From Dryocola sp031988645 (GTDB taxonomy: Bacteria; Pseudomonadota; Gammaproteobacteria; Enterobacterales; Enterobacteriaceae), in NCBI RefSeq assembly GCF_051307045.1, contig NZ_CP150452.1, forward strand, positions 1,550,001 through 1,614,000: DNA of 64,000 nt, in the 5' to 3' direction. Shown in pieces: positions 46,554 through 54,859 of this stretch. The notes under the pieces are model-generated. The model was not told where the DNA came from and made no database searches. It was given only the letters and a program-made list of their open reading frames with translations. Both the position numbers and the translations under genes were made by a program. Within the stretch, counting starts at the first letter, position 1; each line of letters starts with the position of its first letter.

Positions 46554-47420
46554 TCATTCCCTTTTCCAGTCAAAACTCAGCGATTCCCGTACGGCGGCCT
46601 CATGCAGATGGCGCATCATGATGTCTTCCAGTTCGTCCAGCTTGTCTGGCTGGCTGGCTAAAACCGTCAGCACCAGCGCATCCTGCGCCAGCTGCATCCG
46701 TACTTCGCCGATGCTCAGGCGAAATTGCCCGCTGGTTTCGTCAGCGATGACCGGTGTACGATGCTGGAAATGGCTGCACATGCGACGCAAAAAACGCGCG
46801 GCGTTAGGCGTATTAAGAACGGCCTCGCTTTTTAAGGCGTTTTCCGCAGGCGGGGGCTGCAGTAATAATGATTCCAGCTGGTCCGCTGCGGTATGAATAA
46901 TCTTCGCCATCTGTTCGATGGTTTCGCTGCTGACGGGTTCGCATTTTATCCGCAGGCTTAATGAATTTTTAAGGTGGTTCATAGCGTTAACCAGGGGCTC
47001 AGGCGATTTACCTTTGCCTGTCGGCGGCTTGCGGGCCATAAGTTTTTCAATCACGCCCTGGTTGGCCTTAATAAAGGCTTCGCCTTCTTTAGTGATCGAA
47101 TAACGTTTGCGCCCGCCTTTTTCCAGCTCGATATGGGTATAGCTGCGGTCATACAGCCAGGTTAGCGCAGGATAAATAACCCCGGGGCTGGGTTTATAAA
47201 GCCCGTCAAAATGCGTTTTAATTTCATGAATCAGTTCATATCCATGGCTGGACTGTCTGGCTATCATAGCCAGCAGCAGCAGCCGCAGCTCGCCATAATC
47301 GAAGACGCGCCCGCGCCGCCCGGTTTTCTTGCCGGTTAACGCTTCCGCATCATTGACCCGCTCTGCCTCCCGGGTTGAGACGGATTCTGTTGAATCATTG
47401 GTCAATTTTTTATCCTCCAT
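46554..47420 (-). CDS. PadR-family regulator fused to a DUF2218 domain
   Basis: 288 aa from MEDKKLTND; GTG 12 nt upstream and TTG at codon 6 are alternative starts (GGAGG precedes the TTG). PadR winged helix at about 37-115 (YGELRLLLLAMIARQSSHGYELIHEI, YPALTWLYDRSYTHIE). From about residue 203 the protein reads TPNAARFLRRMCSHFQHRTPV...RLSIGEVRMQL...LEDIMMRHLHEAAVRESLSFDWKRE, a DUF2218 domain. PadR proteins usually sense phenolic acids. It lies between the two aromatic operons. Confidence 0.85.
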   Translation of the reverse strand: MEDKKLTNDSTESVSTREAERVNDAEALTGKKTGRRGRVFDYGELRLLLLAMIARQSSHGYELIHEIKTHFDGLYKPSPGVIYPALTWLYDRSYTHIELEKGGRKRYSITKEGEAFIKANQGVIEKLMARKPPTGKGKSPEPLVNAMNHLKNSLSLRIKCEPVSSETIEQMAKIIHTAADQLESLLLQPPPAENALKSEAVLNTPNAARFLRRMCSHFQHRTPVIADETSGQFRLSIGEVRMQLAQDALVLTVLASQPDKLDELEDIMMRHLHEAAVRESLSFDWKRE

Positions 47421-47460
47421 GTTATCTCTCACGATACATTTAGATGCACGGCTTACGACA

Positions 47461-47487
47461 TCTTATATCTGAGATTACAATATATCG
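47461..47487 (-). promoter_or_regulatory. Candidate PadR operator, padR promoter
   Basis: Plus strand TCTTATATCT (47461-47470) and CAATATATCG (47478-47487), start-to-start 17 bp. Each matches AGATATATCT, or its complement, at 7 of 10 positions. Weaker than the sites of the two operons, as expected for autoregulation. Confidence 0.5.
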
Positions 47488-47564
47488 GAATATTATTCCT
47501 GTCTCACAGCGTCTTAATCTCCGGCTTCTCCTGTATGCGCTATTGGCGGGCGTGCTAAAAAAGG

Positions 47565-47951
47565 TTAGCGGCTTAAGACCGCGATAAAATCACACTGGAT
47601 AAGGGTATTGCCGTCGAATTTGCCATCCAGAGTATGGCGGGCAGGGCGTGAGGCAGGGTCGGGAAACACGCTTTCCCAGTATGGGTTAACGACCGCCCGA
47701 TGGGATTTATCTTCCATCCACAGCGTCATTTTTATGATATCTTCCGGCGCGCCTCCTGCCGCCCGCACAATTTTGCAGACGTGTTCAAACATCAGAGCAC
47801 ACTGCCGATCTAGCTCCTCGGGTACCCGTTGCGTTTGCGGATCGCGCCCGTAAATCACTGCGGAATAAACCATATTATCGATCCGGCATGCGGCAGGAAT
47901 CGGATTGGCATGGGGAAAATCGTCGCTGTAGATACTTACGCGTCTTACCAT
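47565..47951 (-). CDS. RidA-family (YjgF/YER057c/UK114) enzyme
   Basis: 128 aa; ATG preceded by AAAGGTGAG. HANPIPAACRI, YGRDPQTQRVPEELDRQC and FPDPASRPARHTL carry the family signature, including the active-site Arg of RPAR. RidA members deaminate imines and enamines; some act as 2-aminomuconate deaminase in ring-cleavage operons. Last gene of the right operon. Confidence 0.87.
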   Translation of the reverse strand: MVRRVSIYSDDFPHANPIPAACRIDNMVYSAVIYGRDPQTQRVPEELDRQCALMFEHVCKIVRAAGGAPEDIIKMTLWMEDKSHRAVVNPYWESVFPDPASRPARHTLDGKFDGNTLIQCDFIAVLSR

Positions 47952-48010
47952 TCTGCTCACCTTTGTGACATGTTGATAAGCCGCATGGCTATGCGGCCGG
48001 GTTAAAGAAA

Positions 48011-49391
48011 TCAGTATTCGTACTCGGGCATGATTTTGCCGAAGTGATAGACCAGGCGCAGACGTTCCGCATGATAGTCTCCCGTCGCTTTGGTCGGGGT
48101 ATCAACGTAATCCAGCTCAAGCTCAAGATGCAGGCGGTCGGTGAGGTTGTAACCCAGAATCATAAATCCTGCATTCACGTCTTTGGCGGGAAGCGGGTAG
48201 TAAATACCCGGCGAATCATCGAGGTCGAGGCGGGTATAGCCAAGCACCACCAGCGACTTATCATTGTGGTAGCTGTAGCGGGCCACATAGGCGTTACCGG
48301 GCTGGTTCGCGGTGATCATGGATGACAGCGGCTGCCCAATATCCAACGGCGAAGAGTCGTAAATACCATAGCTATACGGGGCAAAAAAAGCGCCGTTCAG
48401 GAAAGCGCCGTCCTTTTCAGGAATATGGGTGCCTGCGACATAAAAACTATGGTTACGGGAGCGGACTCCCACTTTCGCCGAATAAAGGTTGGTGTCGATG
48501 TCATGATAAGGAGCGACCTGATCGTCCGCATCCCATTCACGGGCATACTGCACGCCCCAGAAAGGCGTCCAGCCGCTAAAACGCAAGCCTTCTACCGGCA
48601 ATTCCAGACCGCCGTAGGCAAGCTGGACGCGTTTGTCGAAGTTGTAATACCATGCCTCCGCCCTTGCGCTATAGAGCTTACCGTAACGTAAACCGACGGT
48701 GGTAAATCCGTCGGTATCGGTGGAGGGAATATTGGTTTCATCCACTTCAGGCGCGCCGGCATCTCCTTTGCCGAAGGTATCTGAGCTGTAGGGCTTATAA
48801 CGGAATATCCGGTAGCCGTGCAGTTTTAAATTTTCGTCATTAGTCAGGGAGTAGCTGCCGCCGGCCCCCTTCATAAAGCGCCGGAACCATCGTCCTCCCG
48901 ACGCCTTCGTTGGCAAAAGGCGTATCCAGCCCCATGCGTCCACCGCGTAGATCAAAGCCGTAATCGTGGTAACGGAGATAGGCTTTTCCTAACACGTTTA
49001 CGCTGTCAGCCGGGACATAGCGCTCGGTTTTATCCGGGTCGTTCGAGTTGATGCCCAAATCAAAGGCGGAGTAGGCGCCGAGGCCAAAGCTGAAGCCGTT
49101 AAAATCCGCGCTGCGATACTGTAGATCCCCACCCGCAGAAAAAGTATTTTTATTCTCCACAACGCCGGCAAATTCCTTAAAAAATACCATGCTTTTTAAT
49201 TCACCAAACAGCTCGCCCTGATAAAGCCAATCGCTGAATGAGTTAACGTTCGTATTATTAACAGCCGTGCTTTTACTTTCCGGCACGCCAGCGTTATCTG
49301 CTGATGGCGCTGCGGAGAATACGCAGCTGGAAAACAGGGCCAGAGGAAAAACGCTGCAAAATGAAATTCTGGATGTTATTTTAACTTCCAT
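48011..49391 (-). pseudogene. OprD-like outer membrane porin, +1 frameshift (likely sequencing error)
   Basis: N-terminus with a signal peptide (CSVFPLALFSSCVFSAAPS). Typical OprD blocks FSDWLYQGEL, LRGGRMGLDTPFANEGVGRTMVPALYEG; then, in the next frame, AGGSYSLTNDENLKLHGYRIFRYKP and alternating beta strands to a terminal YHFGKIMPEYEY. Removal of one C in GGCCCCC (48863-48869) gives 459 aa. Such porins admit small aromatic or basic compounds; here it probably supplies the pathway substrate. Confidence 0.84.
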
Positions 49392-49472
49392 TGCCTGATA
49401 ACCTCGCTGAGGGTAGTAGGGATTAAAATTAAGTTGTTATCAAAGTATTTTCCTGCCTGGATATGTGACGAC

Positions 49473-49501
49473 CATAATGGCGAGGTGTTTACGCCATTAT
49501 G
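49473..49501 (-). other. Hairpin between DUF3500 and porin genes
   Basis: Perfect 10-bp inverted repeat CATAATGGCG/CGCCATTATG with a 9-nt loop in the 156-nt spacer upstream of the porin. No T run, so it may be an mRNA processing or stability element or an operator. Confidence 0.5.
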
Positions 49502-49547
49502 CTACATGGGTAATAAATAAAATTAAGCGCGTTATGCGAGCGTTGAA

Positions 49548-50774
49548 TTATTTCTCGTTAAAAGCCGAAAGTAATTTCCTGCCGTAGTCATTGCCATTCG
49601 GCGTGCGGATAATAGTGTGAATATGAAAGCGTGCTGGTTCTTCATTGGTTAACCACATCCCGCTGTGGTGATCGAATTCCAGTAATATGACCGGGCTCTG
49701 GATGCGATAATAATAAACGTCATCGTCCTTGCAGCCGCCAATCCAGCACCACCATGTGTTGTCCATATGGCTTGCTATCTGGGTCATGCGCGCCTGCCGG
49801 GGGCCATCCGGTAAAACAGATAAAAATGCCTCAACGGTTGCGAGCAGCGCCTTTTTTTGCTCAGCGGTAAATTCAGCCGCGCAAATACCCTCTAAGGGAA
49901 TAATGCGATTATCCTGAAATGCGCCGGCAAGATGCCGTTGGTCGGCAAAATTAAAACGTTCTGGCGGCATTGCCGGATCTTCCATGAGCTGATAAATCGT
50001 CGCGCGTTTTTGCTGCTTGAGAGTTAACGACTGCATTAACCGCAGGCCAAGGTTTTCTTCTTCAATAAATAATGTGGCGTCGTTTTCATCACCGCGCGCA
50101 ATAACGTTTGGCTCAACTCCCATAAACGTAGGGGAGATGACAAGCTGCCGACCGATAATAAAGCAGCAAAACGCCACGTGGTGGCCATATATATTCCATC
50201 CCCAGGGGGCAGATTCTGATGGCTCGCCAAAAATCATAAAATGGAAGCTCCAGCGATTCATTATATTATTGAGATCGTAGAGCTCGCCTAAAAAATGATT
50301 GGCGTCCATCAGATGGCGAATTTTTTCATAGCCCTGCGGGCTGGTGCAGCTTTGCAGAAGCTGCCAGAACGCTTCCCGCGTGGAGGACGGCGTATCTTCA
50401 AGGCGAACGCCGAAATCGTTAAACGGGATTTCAGGGTTATACCAGGCGCGCCACTGCTGGGCGTCAACGGGCTGGCATACCCGCTGCTGCTGATTCTCAT
50501 CCAGCGTAGCCAGCAGGTTTCTGGCCGCTTCCACCGCGGGTTTTACCGCGAAACCTTCGTCCTGCAGAGCATACAGGCCGGTTTGTATTTCTCCCGCGGC
50601 GGTAATTCCCCGGAACTCTTCATCCAGCAGCGCCTGCCACTGTTTTTTTAAATTCCGGGCTTTTTCGGTCGCCAGCATGCGTTGCGCATAGACCGCGGGT
50701 GTTACCCCTCGCGCGGCGGCAATACGCGGCGAATCGCCGGGTAAAAGGTAGTCGCGAAAATTCTGGCTGCTCAT
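49548..50774 (-). CDS. DUF3500 protein of unknown function
   Basis: 408 aa, no signal peptide. DUF3500 features: PFNDFGVRLED, MNRWSFHFMIFGEPSESAPWGWNIYGHHVAFCCFIIG, SPTFMGVEPNVIARG, YYYRIQSPVILLEFDHHSG and FHIHTIIRTPNGNDYG. Several His and Trp residues are conserved, suggesting metal or aromatic ligand binding, but no reaction is known to me. It lies 9 nt after the FAH2 stop and is cotranscribed. Confidence 0.8.
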   Translation of the reverse strand: MSSQNFRDYLLPGDSPRIAAARGVTPAVYAQRMLATEKARNLKKQWQALLDEEFRGITAAGEIQTGLYALQDEGFAVKPAVEAARNLLATLDENQQQRVCQPVDAQQWRAWYNPEIPFNDFGVRLEDTPSSTREAFWQLLQSCTSPQGYEKIRHLMDANHFLGELYDLNNIMNRWSFHFMIFGEPSESAPWGWNIYGHHVAFCCFIIGRQLVISPTFMGVEPNVIARGDENDATLFIEEENLGLRLMQSLTLKQQKRATIYQLMEDPAMPPERFNFADQRHLAGAFQDNRIIPLEGICAAEFTAEQKKALLATVEAFLSVLPDGPRQARMTQIASHMDNTWWCWIGGCKDDDVYYYRIQSPVILLEFDHHSGMWLTNEEPARFHIHTIIRTPNGNDYGRKLLSAFNEK

Positions 50775-50783
50775 TCTCTTTTC

Positions 50784-51665
50784 TCACTCTGTTACGGGGG
50801 GAAGTGGGGCGGTGGCCGGCTCTTCATCGACAACGCGATTTTCGATTGCGCCCAGCCCGGTAATTTCAAGACGCATGACGTCGCCGTTTTGCAAGAAACG
50901 CCCCGCAGGCGCGCCGATGCCGGACGGCGTGCCGGTGGCGAGAATATCGCCGGGCTCAAGGGTCATCACCGTAGAGAGATAGGCAATCTGTTGATAAATA
51001 TCGTAAATCATATCGCTGGTACGGCAGTGCTGGCGGCGTTCGCCATTGATGAAAAGCGACATTTGCAGATCTAAGGGATCGTGAATCTCATCGGCGGTGG
51101 TTAACCAGGGGCCGATGGGGCCATGCGTATCAAAGGATTTGCCCAGCGTAAACGTCGGGGATTTATGCAGCCAGTCCCGGGCAGATACATCATTAACGAT
51201 AAGATAACCGGCGATAACCTTAGCGGCCTCGCGGGCTTCAACGTGGCGGCAGCGTTGGCCAATCACCACGCCCAGCTCAATTTCATAATCCATCTTGCTG
51301 CTGACGGCCGGTTTAACCACCTCATCAAACGGGCCCGTGATGCAGGAAACCTGTTTATTGAACCACAGCTGGCTTTCGGGAATGGGAATGCCCGCCAGCC
51401 GCGCCTCCTGTGCATGCTGGCGATAATTCATCCCAATACCGAGAAACTTTTGCGGATCGGCAACGGGCGCTTCCAGCCTGACTGCTGATAATGCATACGC
51501 TGGATGGGTAATGGTTTCCAGTTCATGCCGCCAGTACGAAAGATTGGTTAAAAGCCGGCGCATCGAACAGCTGTCTCCGGTTACGCTACAGAGATCGATA
51601 ATCTGGTCCTTCTCTATTTTCCCAATTCGCGTGCGGCCATTTTCAGTAAAGCGGGCAAGTTTCAT
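50784..51665 (-). CDS. Fumarylacetoacetate hydrolase-family enzyme 2
   Basis: 293 aa. KFLGIGMNYRQHAQEA, MDYEIELGVVIGQ (ExE), NDVSARDWLHKSPTFTLGKSFDTHGPIGPW, EPGDILATGTPSGIG. All metal ligands are canonical, unlike FAH enzyme 1. Closest to acylpyruvate or 2,4-diketo-acid hydrolases. In the right operon between the SnoaL-like and DUF3500 genes. Confidence 0.87.
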   Translation of the reverse strand: MKLARFTENGRTRIGKIEKDQIIDLCSVTGDSCSMRRLLTNLSYWRHELETITHPAYALSAVRLEAPVADPQKFLGIGMNYRQHAQEARLAGIPIPESQLWFNKQVSCITGPFDEVVKPAVSSKMDYEIELGVVIGQRCRHVEAREAAKVIAGYLIVNDVSARDWLHKSPTFTLGKSFDTHGPIGPWLTTADEIHDPLDLQMSLFINGERRQHCRTSDMIYDIYQQIAYLSTVMTLEPGDILATGTPSGIGAPAGRFLQNGDVMRLEITGLGAIENRVVDEEPATAPLPPVTE

Positions 51666-51694
51666 AGTGGTTTCCTGAATAAAAGAGACAAGGG

Positions 51695-52084
51695 TCAGCG
51701 GCTAAGCGGCGTAAGCTGCGATAGCAGGATGCGCCACCGTCCTGCATGACGCCGTAACACCAGCGTGGAAAATCCTTCCCGCACCATCGGCAGCCCGCTT
51801 TCCAGCGAACGCACCGTGTTTCGCGTAAGGCCCGAGAGAATGGCGATATCCCCCACTATCTGCACCGCGGGCTCCTCGCGCTGGATGGCGATAAACCCGC
51901 CCATCCGCTGTACGTGTTCCAGTAATTGCGATTTGTTATGGACCATGCCCGTGCTGTGAACGTGCACCAGCTCCTCGTCAAGCAGCTGTGCCAACGCGTT
52001 GATATCGGCGTTAATCATCAAGCTTTGCCGCAGCTGTTCAAACATGAGCAACTGCCGTTTCGTTGTGCCCGAAGCCTCGCTCAT
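51695..52084 (-). CDS. SnoaL/DUF4440-like NTF2-fold protein
   Basis: 129 aa from MSEASGTTKRQLLMF; a GTG 15 nt upstream is possible. NTF2-like cone fold: LMINADINALAQLLDEELVHVHSTGMVHNKSQLLEHVQRMGG, then TLVLRRHAGRWRILLSQLTPLS. Such proteins act as isomerases, dehydratases or ligand binders. Specific role unknown. Located between the SDR and FAH2 genes. Confidence 0.8.
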   Translation of the reverse strand: MSEASGTTKRQLLMFEQLRQSLMINADINALAQLLDEELVHVHSTGMVHNKSQLLEHVQRMGGFIAIQREEPAVQIVGDIAILSGLTRNTVRSLESGLPMVREGFSTLVLRRHAGRWRILLSQLTPLSR

Positions 52085-52111
52085 AGCGTTATTTCCCACG
52101 TCGCAGAAGAT

Positions 52112-52894
52112 TTACAGCAGGCCGTCATAAGAGCCGCCGTCCAGCTGCAGGTTCTGGCCTGAAATAAAGGCGGCCTGCTGGCTGGCCAGGAAAGCGCAGG
52201 CTGCGCCGAACTCCTCCGGCAGGCCGTAGCGCTTCGCCGCAATGCTCATGGCGTTTTTCCGTCGCGCCGTCTGCCGGTCTATCCCTTCTTTCGCCATCAG
52301 CCGTTGCAGCATAAATTCCTGCCGCGGCGTATCAATTCGTTCCGGAAGAAGGTTATTGATGGTGACGTTATTGGCCGCCACCTCGCGGCTGATGGCTTTG
52401 CACATCGCCGTCAGCGCCGTGCGCGCCGAGGTGGAAAGCCCCATCATGTAGTGCGGCGATTTCACCATTGCCGAGGTGATATTGATGATTCTGCCAAAAC
52501 GGCGTGCCTGCATGGCGGGCAACCATGCGCGGATAAGCTGAACGGCCGGGATAAAATTAGCGTTCATCGCGGCCAGCAGGGCGGCTTCATCCCATTCATC
52601 CAGAGCGCCGGGAGCGGGGCCTGCGTTATTGGTAACCAAAATATCCACCTCCGGCAGCGCGCCGAGAATGCGGGCCCGCCCTTCTGGCTGGGTGAGATCG
52701 GCGGCAATAGCCTCGACCTGAACGTCAGGAAAATCATAGCGTAAGGTCTGAACCACATCGCACAGTTTTTCAACGTAGCGGCCATTAAGGGTGACATTTA
52801 CCCCTTCTGCGGCAAGCGCGCGGGCGCATGCCAGGCCAAGCCCCTGGGAGGAGCCGCAGATAAATGCCTCTCTTCCCCTGATACCCAGATCCAT
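52112..52894 (-). CDS. SDR-fold protein lacking catalytic Tyr and Lys
   Basis: 260 aa. Nucleotide-binding GSSQGLGLACARALAAEG, NNAGPAPG and catalytic-type Ser141 are present. At +13 and +17 from the Ser, where YxxxK should be, the sequence is Ser154-Thr-Ser-Ala-Arg158. This variant belongs to the BKR-like SDR subgroup with imperfect tetrad. First gene of the right operon, after a PadR-like operator. Confidence 0.86.
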   Translation of the reverse strand: MDLGIRGREAFICGSSQGLGLACARALAAEGVNVTLNGRYVEKLCDVVQTLRYDFPDVQVEAIAADLTQPEGRARILGALPEVDILVTNNAGPAPGALDEWDEAALLAAMNANFIPAVQLIRAWLPAMQARRFGRIINITSAMVKSPHYMMGLSTSARTALTAMCKAISREVAANNVTINNLLPERIDTPRQEFMLQRLMAKEGIDRQTARRKNAMSIAAKRYGLPEEFGAACAFLASQQAAFISGQNLQLDGGSYDGLL

Positions 52895-52994
52895 AAGTCA
52901 CTCCGATCTCAATATTGAATGCGGCTCGCCAGCGTCTGCGTTACGCCGCTTATGCAGCGTTCAGACCCGGCGTTGAAAGCGTCATACCTATAAT

Positions 52995-53021
52995 AGATAT
53001 ATCTTGATATTAGATATGTCT
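52995..53021 (-). promoter_or_regulatory. Candidate PadR operator, right aromatic operon
   Basis: AGATATATCT (52995-53004) and AGATATGTCT (53012-53021), start-to-start 17 bp, about 100 nt before the SDR start. Same palindrome and spacing as the left operon. The other 300 nt up to agp hold the agp promoter and nothing else that I recognise. Confidence 0.65.
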
Positions 53022-53324
53022 ATTTGAGAGGAGGGGAGTTTTTTAAAAGTAAAAGGTGGCTCACACAATTAGGGGGAAACTAAGGTGACTAAAATTTATC
53101 TCTTTGTAATTTAAGCTTTAAATATGAATTTGGTTCGGATTGATAAGATTTTGCGGCAGCGGCTTCGTTTCCTTTCGCTATGGCGTTATTCCCGGGCGTA
53201 GGATTTTTTCCACGCCCGGACTAAGCAATCTACCGTTTTGCGATCCCGGGCCGGGCGCGCTGTCATATTTCTGCCACACTTTATTTCGGCACTTTTGCTG
53301 CAATAACCTCTTGAGGAATAAGGA

Positions 53325-54573
53325 ATGAATAAAAAAATCGTCGCCTCATTACTGGCCGTAGCCTGTTTTGCTCCGGGAATGGCGAATGCCGAAGCCGCCC
53401 CGGAAGGCTACCAGCTTCAGCAGGTTCTGCTGATGAGCCGCCATAACCTGCGTGCGCCGCTGGCGAACAACGGCAGCGTGCTCGAACAGTCCACCGCGCA
53501 GTCCTGGCCGGAATGGGACGTGCCCGGCGGGCAGCTGACCACCAAAGGTGGCGTGCTGGAAATTTATATGGGGCATTATCTGCGCGAATGGCTGGCGGAG
53601 CAGGGGCTGGTAAAAAGCGGCGAGTGTCCGACTCCGCAAAGCGTTTATGCCTACGCCAACAGCCTGCAACGCACCGTAGCGACCGCGCAGTTCTTCATAA
53701 CCGGCGCATTCCCCGGCTGCGACGTACCTGTTCATCACCAGGAAAAAATGGGCACCATGGACCCGACGTTTAACCCGGTTATCACCAACGACTCGCCGGA
53801 ATTCCAGCAGGCGGCGGTGAAAGCGATGGAGGCCCCAGCGCGAACACTATAAGCTCGACGACAGCTATAAGCTGCTTGAGCAGGTAACGGCGTTTAGCGA
53901 CTCGCCGACCTGCAAAGAAAAACAGGAGTGCGATTTAACCGCCGGGAAGGATAAATTCAGCGCCAACGCGAGCGAAGAGCCGGGCGTAAACGGGCCGCTA
54001 AAAGTGGGCAACTCGCTGGTGGACGCCTTTACCTTGCAGTACTACGAGGGTTTCCCGCTCGATCAGGTCGCCTGGGGGCAGATTAAAACCGAGCAGCAGT
54101 GGCGCGTGCTGTCGCAGCTGAAAAATAGCTATCAGGACACCCTGTTTACCTCGCCTGAGGTGGCGCGCAACGTGTCCGCGCCGCTGGTGAAATACATTCA
54201 GAAAGCGCTGACGGGCAGCGAGGAGAAAGGGCCGAAAATCACCCTGCTGGTCGGGCATGATTCCAATATCGCCTCGCTGCTGACCGCGCTGGATTTCAAG
54301 GAATACCAGCTGCCGCAGCAGAACGAGCGTACGCCGATCGGCGGCAAAATCATGTTCCAGCGCTGGCATGACAGCAAGGCCAATCGCGAGCTGATGAAGG
54401 TCGAGTACGTCTATCAGAGCAGCGAACAGCTGCGCAACGGCGAGGTGCTGAGCCTGCAACAGCCGCCGCAGCGCGTAACGCTGCAGCTTAACGGCTGCCC
54501 GGTTGACGCCAACGGTTTTTGTCCGTGGGATAAATTTACCGAAGTGTTAGATAAAACGGTGGCAGGCAAATAA
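53325..54573 (+). pseudogene. agp: Glucose-1-phosphatase Agp, +1 frameshift (likely sequencing error)
   Basis: Signal peptide MNKKIVASLLAVACFAPGMANA; histidine acid phosphatase motif MSRHNLRAPL (RHxxRxP variant). The frame stops after AVKAMEAPARTL, while QREHYKLDDSYKLLEQ... continues to VGHDSNIASLL (HD proton donor) in another frame. Dropping one C from GGCCCC (53831-53836) gives 415 aa, close to E. coli (413). Periplasmic enzyme that scavenges glucose from glucose-1-phosphate. The preceding TTGAGGAATAAGGA serves as RBS. Confidence 0.92.
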
Positions 54574-54578
54574 AGCAT

Positions 54579-54604
54579 CGGTCCCCCGCAACGGCGGGGG
54601 ACCG
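54579..54604. terminator. agp/yccJ hairpin
   Basis: CGGTCCCCCGC-AACG-GCGGGGGACCG between convergent agp and yccJ. Strong stem, weak U tract. Confidence 0.7.
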
Positions 54605-54614
54605 GTCGAACAAC

Positions 54615-54842
54615 CTAAACGTTTTTGCGCTCTATGGTCTGCTCTCCCCAGAACAGCGAGTCCTTATCGGTTTTCTCAAACGCCTTGAGCAACACTTCGT
54701 CGCTGCCTTCCTCCCAGATTTTCTCTGCGAGCTTTTCGTCATATTTAGCCACTTCAAAAATAGCTTCCGCTATCTCCGGAGAGGTATTACGTAGACTTGC
54801 CCATTCACCGACGTGATGCGCTTTGGATTCTTGAGTTGGCAT
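54615..54842 (-). CDS. yccJ: YccJ family protein
   Basis: 75 aa, matching the conserved small protein downstream of wrbA in enterobacteria: MPTQESKAHHVGEWASLRNTSPEIAEAIFEVA, then acidic helix. Function unknown. It starts 17 nt after wrbA; AGGAG precedes the ATG. In E. coli it is cotranscribed with wrbA. Confidence 0.9.
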   Translation of the reverse strand: MPTQESKAHHVGEWASLRNTSPEIAEAIFEVAKYDEKLAEKIWEEGSDEVLLKAFEKTDKDSLFWGEQTIERKNV

Positions 54843-54859
54843 AGGTGCTCCTTTGAAAA

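Noticed and set aside
53325..54573. agp as a true pseudogene
   Set aside because: Only one extra base in a GGCCCC run; both halves are fully conserved, and seven other genes show the same defect.
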